Positions 36,613-44,709 of a DNA stretch of 47,015 nt are shown piece after piece. The notes beneath the pieces are model-generated. The model did not search any database. It saw only the letters and a list, made by a program, of their open reading frames with translations, and was not told the DNA's origin. This stretch comes from Phycisphaerales bacterium. Lineage in GTDB: Bacteria > Planctomycetota > Phycisphaerae > Phycisphaerales > SM1A02. Position 1 is the stretch's first letter, and the number at the start of each line of letters is the position of its first letter. The position numbers were made by a program, and so were the translations under genes. The stretch spans positions 1 to 47,015 of the forward strand of contig SIAA01000013.1 in NCBI GenBank assembly GCA_009692045.1. Reading direction: 5' to 3'.

Positions 36613-38873
36613 GTAAGAGGCGGCAACAGAAGTGGAGCGGCGTCGATGCTGAGCCGGCCGCGGCTCCTTCTACCCAGGGTGGCGTAGCGGCGGTGAGGCC
36701 GCAAACAGATGAGGCCGCCGCCGCCGCGACAGCCGCCGCCGCGACTGGCGGCCACGAACCCAGCCAGATGACCCAGCGCGAATGGCTAGCTGCCCCCGCG
36801 CGATTCTTGCCGCGCGACATCGAGTGGTTGGAGTTCAACGCTCGTGTTCTGAGCATCGCCGAAGAACCAAGCACTCCACTGCTGGAACGAGTGCGATTCC
36901 TTTCCATATTCGGCAGCAATCTCGACGAGTTCTTCATGAAGCGTGTGGGGCATCTGCGCCGTGCCGTTGCCACAGGTCGCCCGCTGCTTGGCGCCGAGAC
37001 ACTCTCTCCAGCTCAGCTCATGCACACGGTTCGCACGATGGTGCAGGGACTTGCTCACAGGCAAACCCGCTGCTGGCACGAAGAACTGCGACCCCAGCTT
37101 CGTAAGGCCGGCATCGAGGTTGTCTCTTGGGAGGAGCTGAGCCAGGGAGAGCGAGATGAGGCCCAAGCATGGTTCGCTGCCAGCATCTTTCCCATTCTCA
37201 CGCCTCTGGCCGTGGATCCCGGCCATCGTTTCCCCTTCATAAGCAATGGCAGTGTTTCGCTGGGACTGGTGGTGCGGCGCCCTGGGGAGCAAGAAGCACT
37301 CTTTGCTCGGGTAAAGGTTCCTGTCACGAGTCCGCGCATGTATCAGTTCCGCGCCGGGCGGCGTTTCATTTCCGTGCGCCAGATCATTGAACACAACCTT
37401 GATGAACTATTTCCCGGTATGGAAGTGGTGCAGGTGATGCCTTTCCGTGTGACTCGCGACGCGGAGATTGATGCTTCGGATGACGATCATGACGATCTGC
37501 TTCATGTGATGGAGCGTGCCCTCAAGGAGCGGCGATTCGCGCGGGTTGTCCGCTTGGAAATTGCTGCGGGCGGTAGCCCCCGTATTCAGCGATTCCTTTG
37601 TGAAGAGTTGGAGATTGGGCCAGAGGATGTGTACGAGTGCGAGGGCCCGCTCGATTGGAACGCGCTGGCGACGATTGCCGACCTCGACCTCCCCGAGCTT
37701 CGATATCCGCGCTGGACTCCTCTTCCGCCTCGGGGCCTTGAGGAGGATGATGCCAACATTTTCGCGCAGATTCGCAAGGGCGACATTCTTCTGCATCATC
37801 CCTATGACTCGTTTGAGCTGAGCGTAGAGCGGTTCATTGAGCAGGCTGCCCTTGATCCCAAGGTGCTCTGCATCAAGCAATCCCTTTATCGAACTAGCGG
37901 CGACAGCCCCTTTGTCGAGAGCTTGGCTCGCGCCGCCGAGAGCGGCAAGCAGGTCGCGGTGCTGGTGGAACTCCGCGCGCGCTTCGACGAAGAGCGCAAT
38001 ATTGAGTGGGCCCGTAGGCTCGAAGATGCCGGGGCGCATGTGGCCTATGGCGTAGTTGGTTTCAAGACCCACACCAAGACTGCATTGGTGGTTCGACAGG
38101 AAGCCTCGGGACTGCGCTCCTACGGCCACATCGGCACGGGCAACTACAACTCGCGTACCGCCAGTCTCTATGAGGACATCGGGCTGCTCACCTGCGATCC
38201 GGCGATCACCGAGGATCTCATCGGCGTGTTCAACTACATGACGGGACGCTCTCGGCAGAAGGAGTTTCGAAAGCTTCTGATCGCGCCCATCTCGATGAAG
38301 CAGCGGTTTCTCGAGCTGATTGAGCGAGAGGCGGCACTGGCGGCTGCGGGCAGACCGGCGCGCATCATCGCCAAGATGAATCAGTTGGAGGACCGGGGCG
38401 TGATGGATGCTTTGTACCGAGCCAGCGCTGCCGGCGTGCGCATCGACCTGATTGTCAGGGGGTTCTGCTGTTTGCGTCCGGGAGTGCCGGGCCTGAGCGA
38501 GAACATCCGTGTCCGCTCAACTGTGGGAAGGTTTCTGGAACACAGCCGTATCTTCTATTTCTCGGCCGGTGCCGCCGACCCCACCGATGGTGAGTTCTTC
38601 ATCAGCAGTGCTGACTGGATGTACCGCAACTTGCAGACACGAGTGGAGGCTGCGGCACCGATTTCGCTTCTGGCGCATCGAGTGCAGTTGTGGCAGGTTC
38701 TCACCTGGGGCTTGGAAGACACAGCCCAGTCGTGGGAGATGAATGGTGACGGGAGTTATCGTCGCGCTGCCGGTCAGCCAAGGCCGAACGAGTTGGCCGA
38801 GTCTGGACTTCACAACAGACTCATGGAGGCCGCCTCAGCCTCCTACCAGCAGCGTCGCCTTAGCGAGTCCTAA
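36609..38873 (+). CDS. ppk1: Polyphosphate kinase 1
   Basis: 754 residues from the ATG overlapping the PTPS stop. About 55 residues of Ala-rich, low-complexity sequence precede the family start (WLEFNARVLSIAEE, NLDEFFMKRVGHLRR). FDEERNIEWARRLEDAG, YGVVGFKTHTK with His488 as the phosphorylated residue, and YGHIGTGNYNSRTASLYEDIG form the PLD-like active site; DRGVMDALYRAS and FLEHSRIFYF follow. Makes polyphosphate from ATP and can reverse. A membrane-associated cytosolic enzyme used in storage and stress. No ppx is nearby. Translationally coupled to the PTPS gene, an arrangement that I do not recognise as common. Confidence 0.97.
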   Translation: MSKRRQQKWSGVDAEPAAAPSTQGGVAAVRPQTDEAAAAATAAAATGGHEPSQMTQREWLAAPARFLPRDIEWLEFNARVLSIAEEPSTPLLERVRFLSIFGSNLDEFFMKRVGHLRRAVATGRPLLGAETLSPAQLMHTVRTMVQGLAHRQTRCWHEELRPQLRKAGIEVVSWEELSQGERDEAQAWFAASIFPILTPLAVDPGHRFPFISNGSVSLGLVVRRPGEQEALFARVKVPVTSPRMYQFRAGRRFISVRQIIEHNLDELFPGMEVVQVMPFRVTRDAEIDASDDDHDDLLHVMERALKERRFARVVRLEIAAGGSPRIQRFLCEELEIGPEDVYECEGPLDWNALATIADLDLPELRYPRWTPLPPRGLEEDDANIFAQIRKGDILLHHPYDSFELSVERFIEQAALDPKVLCIKQSLYRTSGDSPFVESLARAAESGKQVAVLVELRARFDEERNIEWARRLEDAGAHVAYGVVGFKTHTKTALVVRQEASGLRSYGHIGTGNYNSRTASLYEDIGLLTCDPAITEDLIGVFNYMTGRSRQKEFRKLLIAPISMKQRFLELIEREAALAAAGRPARIIAKMNQLEDRGVMDALYRASAAGVRIDLIVRGFCCLRPGVPGLSENIRVRSTVGRFLEHSRIFYFSAGAADPTDGEFFISSADWMYRNLQTRVEAAAPISLLAHRVQLWQVLTWGLEDTAQSWEMNGDGSYRRAAGQPRPNELAESGLHNRLMEAASASYQQRRLSES

Positions 38874-38884
38874 TCGAGTTGCCC

Positions 38885-39361
38885 TCACGGGGCAGGGGGA
38901 GTTGCCTCGGGCACCGAGCCGCTTCCACTCAGACTCACGGTGGGGTGTTGCACACCCATGTCAAAGAAAGTGTGGGCAAGTGTGTTGCGTGCGAGATAGG
39001 TGAGATCGCCCGAGAAACTCCAAGGTGCGCCGGTGGCAGCGGCATCGCCCAGAATCACGGCCGGGATTGACTCGTCGATCCTTCCGAAAGGCGGCACCGT
39101 CTTGGAGGCGGCCCAATTTCCGGTGTAGCTGCGACCGGAGACCGTAAGTGAGTAGGAGAACATGTCCAACTCGATTGGAGATTCACCGTTATTCACCAAG
39201 GTCAGATTGATGTGGTACTGCTGGCCAGCGTCAACCGCGATCGATCGATCTACGCCATTCACCTGAACCACTGGCGCGAGTGAGCAGCCGCCCAGAAGCA
39301 CTGCGGCGCTCGAAACCAAAATGGAGATTGAGGTGGAGGGCAAGAGGACAATGTAACCCAT
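38885..39361 (-). CDS. LEA14-like lipoprotein
   Basis: 158 residues from ATG 39361, which has GGAG five bases before it. The frame stays open upstream to 39730, but that part is antisense to the neighbouring gene. Signal peptide ends in LLGGC, a lipobox with Cys26 to be lipidated. The domain VNGVDRSIAVDAGQQYHINLTLVNNGESPIELDMFSYSLTVSGR has the strand order of the LEA14/WHy immunoglobulin-like fold (family LEA_2), linked to water stress in plants and found in many bacterial lipoproteins. Role unknown. It converges on ppk1 (11 bases) and diverges from the PQQ-like gene (45 bases). Confidence 0.72.
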   Translation of the reverse strand: MGYIVLLPSTSISILVSSAAVLLGGCSLAPVVQVNGVDRSIAVDAGQQYHINLTLVNNGESPIELDMFSYSLTVSGRSYTGNWAASKTVPPFGRIDESIPAVILGDAAATGAPWSFSGDLTYLARNTLAHTFFDMGVQHPTVSLSGSGSVPEATPPAP

Positions 39362-39406
39362 TTGCTCCAGTTCCAGTGATGGGCCATAGCATGACTTGGG
39401 CATCCC

Positions 39407-42400
39407 ATGAGTCATCCACCATCGCCAGTCATGTCCCTGATAGTCGGCGGCATCATGCTGTTGACTGTGCCTTGGCAGGCAAGGGGACAGGAACTGTCGG
39501 CTGTAGTCGTGGACGATTCTCCCAGTGCCGCACAAATGCTCCGTCAGGCCATCGATCTGAGCGCCACCAATGCCCCGGAGAGTGCCCGTCTTTGCGGGCG
39601 TTTGCTGGCCGAGTTCGGTGACAGACTCATCGCGACCGAGGCGGATGACGACCTCTTCGTGCGAGCCTCGCGCCGTGCTGCCGAGTTTTTGGTGGCCAAC
39701 CGAACCGTGCGCGATCTTCTGAGGCAGCAACAGGAATCCGAGTCCAAGCGTCGCCTCACCCGCGGAGATCTGCTTTGGACTGCAGAGTGCGCCCCGCTAA
39801 CAGCAGCTGGTCTCGATGCGGCGCTGGCGCTGGGAGAACAGCAACTTTCCGATGCTCACTTTGAGCCGGCACGAGCTTGGTTGGCATCGGTCGAGGGGCA
39901 CCCTGACCTTCACGGTCGGCGTGCCATTGACCGGGCGCGGCTCATGGGGATTGCCATGTGGGGACTTGGTGATGATTCCGCAGTTGGTGCCCTGGCCGCC
40001 GAGCTCTCTGCCGCTGAAGGTGGGCTTGAGTCATCTCAACTGCTCTCACGACTGAGAGCGAGCACGCCGCCAAAGGAGCCTAGCCTCATCGATCCTCTGA
40101 GTCCGGGCGAGTTTGGCGTAGGTCTGCCCTCCGACCTGCACATTGTGTGGCGGGAGAGCATGGCGGGATCACTGACCACTCGACTGTTAGCCGGAGTCGA
40201 TCAGCTGGGATTCATGCGGGGCGCACTGGAAGATGCCCCCAACACAGGCGCGCTTCTGACGATGCTTCCGACCGCGACTCCAGATGCGGTGCTGGTGGAG
40301 GATGGCAATTCGCTGATGGCATTCGAGCGCGAAGCGCCGCGTCAGCAATGGCAGTCGCGCCTGACCATTCCCACCAACCTTCGATTGGAGGGTGGAGTTG
40401 GCGACTTGAATGCAGTGGTTGTCTGGGGAGAGAGCGCCTTCGCGATTGACGGGCACGCTGGCGCTACCGAGCGACTGGGCTCGGGCTCGCTGATCTGTGC
40501 TGATAAGAAAACGGGACGGATCTTGTGGGAAACGCAGCCTCCATCCACAGTTGAGCGGCGCGGCGGAGATTTCTTTTTCCACGGAGCGCCCGTGATTGCC
40601 GATGGCGTTGTGGCCGTTCAAGCGCGCAAGGTGAGCAGCAGACTTGAGACCACGAGCGCGCTTTTTGGATTTGCCACTGATGATGGCCGCCATCTGTGGA
40701 CAACGCAGCTCGGCTCGTGTGCCGGTACGCGCATGGCAACTCTGCGCCCGTTTTCATCGCCACTGCGTGTGGGGGGTGATGTGATAGTCAGCACGGCCTC
40801 GGGGACGCTGGCGAGAGTCGCTCTAGGCAGCGGTGTCATCTCCTGGATCCGCCGCGGTCTGGTTCCCGTGCAGGAACCGCGATACCCGGCGTTTCCCTGG
40901 GAGATGTCCCGTCCCATATTGCTGGCAGGCAGGGTGTTCTCGATGGGCGCTGATGGAGTGACGATCGAAGAGGTCAATCCTGACACCGGGGCGTTAGTAG
41001 AGCGGTTACCCATCGGACCTGGGGAGCCATCTGGGTCTGCGCGTTACTTGTTGGTGAGTCCAGCCTGTCAGACAGTTCTAGCAGTCGGAAGTGACATCGT
41101 CGCCTTCAATCCTGCCAGCCTTCGTGATCCGCTCTGGTCCCTCTCGACCTTGCTGGCAGGAAAGGGTCCCGATCCTCAAGATCGAGCGTGGTTGCGAGGG
41201 AGAGTGCAGACAGGAACGCTCGCTGACGGAACAGGTGCGCTGGTGATTCCACTCGATGACTCTGTAGAACTTCGAGTGGCTCGCACTGGTGTGCTGCTGG
41301 GCCGACTGGAGCAGGCCGGGCCGAAGAATCCGCTCCTTAGTAACGGTTCGCTGTTCCTGTCTCAGGGTGATGGGCTCCTAGCGGCCATGAGTCCAGAGGG
41401 CGCCGCCAAACTGCTTGCGGCGCGGGTTGACAACAATGAGAGGGACGCGGCCGCTTCAGTCGCGCTGGCAAGGTTTGCCATCGCGACCGATCGAAGTTCT
41501 CTGGTGATAGAGCGCCTCGACAAGCTCACTCAGGCAGTAGTCAACCATGGCTCGGAGATGGATCGACTGCAGCTCATGGAGGCGGCGTTGACATTGGCGC
41601 GAGGGTCGCAAGCTGCGCGCGACCGTGAGCGACTCGTTGCCGCTGCTCGCATTCTGGCCCCCGACACGGCCAGCCGGGCCCAAGTCACAATCGCTCAAGG
41701 TGAGTTGGAGTTGCTCTCGGGCGATCAAGAGGCTGCGGCCCAAGCATGGATCGAGGTGATTTCGAGTGCCGAGATGTCCTCGGTACTGGGTCGATGGGGA
41801 GAGGTGCTCAGGCGGGCCGACATTGAAGCGAGGGCCAGGCTTCGAGCGATAGGGAGAGGTGCGCAAGCGGGAGTCGATGAACTTTCGGTGCCGGCAGCGG
41901 CGCGAAAGTCGCGACGACTGCCCCGAGTGTGGGGCGAACCAGGGAGTCCGATCGAGATCGATGGTCGACTCCCGACCTACACCGAGCGCGCCGATGCAAC
42001 CCGTCCGATGGATGTATTTCTTGTCGCTGACGGTAGGTCTATGACCCTTCTGGATGCCGCGGATCTCTCGGAACGCTGGCGCGTTTCCGCCACAGATCGG
42101 CAGCCGACGATTCTCCGCACGGATGAGGAAATGGTTCTGATGTGGCAGGACACGGCGCAGGAGCGCCCCTCGGTGACGCGCATTGATCCCGCCTCCGGCG
42201 AGGTGGCATGGAGCCGCGCGACAGTAGCTGACTGCTTTCCGGCCGAAAAAACTGACCTCTTTACCAAGGGCGACTTGCCTTACTTCGGTGAGCCTCTTCG
42301 CATCGAGCCATTCGTAGGTGATGATGATCTGGCACTCGTGCGTGGCGATGGCCATGCGGCATTACTGCGTCTTAGTGATGGGGGGAAAGTCTGGGCCACC

Positions 42401-43198
42401 GCCAAACTGTTCGATCAGGTGACTGCGGTTGTCTCCGACAGGGATTACCTAGTGATGGCCGGTCGCCGAAACCGGGGCGAGAGCATCGAGACCTGTTTCG
42501 CGGTGATCGCCAGAGCTGACGGCAGGATCAGCGGTCCGACGTGCACTCTGGACGGTCAGGACATCAAGTGGCTGCTGCTGGAGCGAAATCGTTTGTTCCT
42601 GGGGACGGCCTTGGGGATCGAGTGCTATGACGCTTCCGCGGAGCCGGCTCTGATGTGGCGTAATGAGAGCGCCTCGGCGCGGCAGACCGACTACGCCCTG
42701 CTAGAGGGAACCAGCCTCGTGGTCTTGGGGCTGAACCAGTCAGTCAAGTCATTCAGCGAAACGACCGGTGATTATCAGGACGAGTTGTTTCAATCTGATC
42801 CCCCGAATGTTTTTCCGGGGCGACCATCACGGTCGATAGCGTCAGGCGCAGCAGGGGTGCTGGTGTTCGATCATGAGCGCCTTCGAGAGTTCAGCCCGGC
42901 AGGGGCTCTGATCGGTCAGGATTCGGTATCGGAGGACCATGTCTACCGGGCGGCGGTAGAACTAGACGGCAGCGTCCTCTTGGCGGCCGTTGCCCCGTCC
43001 GGGCAAGTTCTGGCCGAGGCTCGGGGCCGAGCTGCCGTGCGACTTTGGCGGTTTGACACGCCTTCGGGGATGAAACTGGCTCATGATTCGGTCGATGTAT
43101 CCCTCCCGCTTCCCATGGAATCCATCTCGGCGGTGGATGGGTGGGTACTGCTGGGGTTATCGGGTAAGGTCTCAGCCATCCCGTTTGTCCACAAGTGA
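39407..43198 (+). CDS. Large exported PQQ-like beta-propeller protein
   Basis: 1263 residues. Signal peptide at the start (SLIVGGIMLLTVPWQARGQ). Residues about 30-200 are helical, TPR-like (Ala/Glu/Arg-rich, LADAHFEPARAWLASVEG-type). Then come PQQ-type blades such as LICADKKTGRILWETQ, FATDDGRHLWTTQLGS, ATVADCF and IARADGRISGP, in two separate blocks (about 250-650 and 850-1260) with a helical linker between. So it probably has two propellers, like BamB-type and PQQ repeat proteins that act as scaffolds rather than dehydrogenases. No PQQ or metal site was recognised. Function unknown; planctomycetes hold many such proteins. Confidence 0.78.
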   Translation: MSHPPSPVMSLIVGGIMLLTVPWQARGQELSAVVVDDSPSAAQMLRQAIDLSATNAPESARLCGRLLAEFGDRLIATEADDDLFVRASRRAAEFLVANRTVRDLLRQQQESESKRRLTRGDLLWTAECAPLTAAGLDAALALGEQQLSDAHFEPARAWLASVEGHPDLHGRRAIDRARLMGIAMWGLGDDSAVGALAAELSAAEGGLESSQLLSRLRASTPPKEPSLIDPLSPGEFGVGLPSDLHIVWRESMAGSLTTRLLAGVDQLGFMRGALEDAPNTGALLTMLPTATPDAVLVEDGNSLMAFEREAPRQQWQSRLTIPTNLRLEGGVGDLNAVVVWGESAFAIDGHAGATERLGSGSLICADKKTGRILWETQPPSTVERRGGDFFFHGAPVIADGVVAVQARKVSSRLETTSALFGFATDDGRHLWTTQLGSCAGTRMATLRPFSSPLRVGGDVIVSTASGTLARVALGSGVISWIRRGLVPVQEPRYPAFPWEMSRPILLAGRVFSMGADGVTIEEVNPDTGALVERLPIGPGEPSGSARYLLVSPACQTVLAVGSDIVAFNPASLRDPLWSLSTLLAGKGPDPQDRAWLRGRVQTGTLADGTGALVIPLDDSVELRVARTGVLLGRLEQAGPKNPLLSNGSLFLSQGDGLLAAMSPEGAAKLLAARVDNNERDAAASVALARFAIATDRSSLVIERLDKLTQAVVNHGSEMDRLQLMEAALTLARGSQAARDRERLVAAARILAPDTASRAQVTIAQGELELLSGDQEAAAQAWIEVISSAEMSSVLGRWGEVLRRADIEARARLRAIGRGAQAGVDELSVPAAARKSRRLPRVWGEPGSPIEIDGRLPTYTERADATRPMDVFLVADGRSMTLLDAADLSERWRVSATDRQPTILRTDEEMVLMWQDTAQERPSVTRIDPASGEVAWSRATVADCFPAEKTDLFTKGDLPYFGEPLRIEPFVGDDDLALVRGDGHAALLRLSDGGKVWATAKLFDQVTAVVSDRDYLVMAGRRNRGESIETCFAVIARADGRISGPTCTLDGQDIKWLLLERNRLFLGTALGIECYDASAEPALMWRNESASARQTDYALLEGTSLVVLGLNQSVKSFSETTGDYQDELFQSDPPNVFPGRPSRSIASGAAGVLVFDHERLREFSPAGALIGQDSVSEDHVYRAAVELDGSVLLAAVAPSGQVLAEARGRAAVRLWRFDTPSGMKLAHDSVDVSLPLPMESISAVDGWVLLGLSGKVSAIPFVHK

Positions 43199-43255
43199 GG
43201 TTGACAGCAGAGCCTCCAGCGAGGATATTCCCTCCCCGTAGTAATGGGAGCCCAA

Positions 43256-43516
43256 ATGGCAGTGATCCTCATCGATATCGACGAACTCAACCGACTATCA
43301 CATCAACTCACGCTGGGAGCGAAGGGTGACCCTACGCCTGGAGGCGAGGAGGACGGAATCGACGACGATGATTTCGACGATGACGATGATGAAGAAGATG
43401 ACGATGATGACGATGATGAGGAGGACGCCGACAGCGAGTTCGAGGACGCTGACGACGAGCTTGACGATGATGACGATGACGACATCGAGATCGACGACGA
43501 TGCCGCTGATGAATAG
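43256..43516 (+). CDS. Small polyacidic protein
   Basis: 86 residues from ATG 43256, which has GGGAG six bases before it (ATG 43244 is also in frame). Only the first 30 residues are of normal composition (MAVILIDIDELNRLSHQLT, probably a short helix); the rest is almost all Asp and Glu. The codons mix GAT/GAC/GAA/GAG, so it is not one simple DNA repeat. It lies 57 bases after the PQQ gene and on the same strand. From base 43303 it is the exact antisense of the minus-strand lipoprotein's tail, so one of the two may be spurious here. A metal-, cation- or nucleic-acid-mimic role would be guesswork. Confidence 0.6.
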   Translation: MAVILIDIDELNRLSHQLTLGAKGDPTPGGEEDGIDDDDFDDDDDEEDDDDDDDEEDADSEFEDADDELDDDDDDDIEIDDDAADE

Positions 43517-44709
43517 TCATCGCTCATCTGAATGATGGCGAACTCGAACTGCCCTTCCACTGGAGAAAACAGGAGGGCGCGGCCATCAGCTCCAGCGCAC
43601 AGTGGCACCCACTGTCCCGAAACGATTACCGTGCTGTCAATGCCGAGTGACTCGTCTTGGGAATAGACGAGCCGGTCATTCATCAGCAGTAGGTCATTGC
43701 CGGCGGCGAGTCGAAGAGCGCTTTCAGAACCAGTAGCAAAGTGCCGCGTTGAGTGGCGGAGAGGATCCCACTCCAGAAGGCCAGAGTGTGGTGTGGCCAG
43801 CAGGAAGGCACTGGGGCCGCGCCTGGCGCTTGATCCCAGCGGTACACAGGCGTGATATGCGGTGCGTACGGTGGCGCGATCGCTTAGGCGAAACCCGACA
43901 GCGCGTGCCAACAATTCCTCCGGCGTCGCTTGCGTGGAGGCGGTATCCACCCAGAGGGCATCCAACACACCATCTCGAAGTTGCATCATGCAAACCCCTT
44001 CTCCGCCCTGGGCCCAAGTGGGAGCGAGAAGTGCGCCGCCATCGGGAGGCAGAAACACCCGTTCGTTCTGCCCTTGGCGTACCACGACTTCCATCGAACT
44101 GTTTCGAGTTGAGGCGCCTGGGAGTGGGGCCGAAGATTGTGGTCGGATCCGTGACCAGCAGAGTGAGCCGTCAACTCCCAGCGCGGCGAGAGCATTGAAG
44201 GCGTTGTCCTGTACCAGCCACTTGGGTTCCCGTGTTTGCCAATCGACCATACCGATCCAGCGCGAGCCGTCCGGATTTGACCGCTCCACCAAGAACCCTT
44301 GAGCATCAGCGAACCGGCCGAGCAGCAGATTCGCGGGAGCGACTCCAAGGAATGTGATGTCAGTCTTGCCGACTTGGTACACCGAAACAGTTCCGATGGA
44401 GAGGGGGGCAATGCGGGCAGTTCCCCCGGAATCCTCGAGTCCGGTGCGATCCGACCACTTGCAGTTGCTCGTGGTCTGAACCGCGATAAAGCGCAAGTCG
44501 GGAGAAGCTAGAGGAGGAGTGAATCGGTCATAGGCAGCAGCGCCAATGCGCGCAACAGAGAATGAGAGATGCTTGGTTGGCAGGGGGGCTGCCGGTGTTG
44601 GCGGTGCCGAGGCCCGCGAGGCCTCGTTACTTCTGCGAGGCGGGGAACTGCATGCCGAGCCCAGAACAAGGGCAATCAGTGATGCGGCAGATAGTCCCCG
44701 CAAGATCAT
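43303..44709 (-). CDS. Probable lipoprotein, propeller-like, with Ser-rich tail
   Basis: 468 residues. The head GLSAASLIALVLGSACSS is a signal peptide with a weak lipobox (Gly at -3 rather than Leu). A Pro/Ala spacer follows, then a beta-rich body of about 350 residues with repeated strand patterns (SPDLRFIAVQ, VSVYQVGK, GSRWIGMVDWQTREP), consistent with a beta-propeller. No enzyme motif. The last 70 residues are almost pure Ser and are antisense to the polyacidic gene; the body without them looks complete, so the real stop may be functionally unimportant. The gene starts four bases inside the secretin stop (ATGA), so it probably works with the secretin, perhaps as a pilotin-like or accessory lipoprotein (inference). 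Confidence 0.7.
   Translation of the reverse strand: MILRGLSAASLIALVLGSACSSPPRRSNEASRASAPPTPAAPLPTKHLSFSVARIGAAAYDRFTPPLASPDLRFIAVQTTSNCKWSDRTGLEDSGGTARIAPLSIGTVSVYQVGKTDITFLGVAPANLLLGRFADAQGFLVERSNPDGSRWIGMVDWQTREPKWLVQDNAFNALAALGVDGSLCWSRIRPQSSAPLPGASTRNSSMEVVVRQGQNERVFLPPDGGALLAPTWAQGGEGVCMMQLRDGVLDALWVDTASTQATPEELLARAVGFRLSDRATVRTAYHACVPLGSSARRGPSAFLLATPHSGLLEWDPLRHSTRHFATGSESALRLAAGNDLLLMNDRLVYSQDESLGIDSTVIVSGQWVPLCAGADGRALLFSPVEGQFEFAIIQMSDDYSSAASSSISMSSSSSSSSSSSASSNSLSASSSSSSSSSSSSSSSSSKSSSSIPSSSPPGVGSPFAPSVS
43355..43512. repeat. Low-complexity GAN codon tract
   Basis: About 158 bases of GAC/GAT/GAA/GAG codons read as Asp/Glu on plus and, in the antisense phase, as TCN serine codons on minus. 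Because every GAN triplet gives TCN on the other strand, either reading stays low in complexity whatever the third base. Confidence 0.85.

Noticed and set aside
38879-38920. TGCCC/GGGCA stem between ppk1 and the lipoprotein as terminator
   Set aside because: Short stem and no T-run on either strand.
39362-39730. Long N-terminal extension of the LEA14-like lipoprotein
   Set aside because: It is antisense to the PQQ-like gene and would bury the signal peptide and lipobox in the middle of the protein.
43326-43535. Third reading (Met/Thr-rich) over the GAN tract, and an Arg/His-rich one on minus
   Set aside because: Other phases of a low-complexity tract always stay open; neither has a ribosome site or a normal N-terminus.
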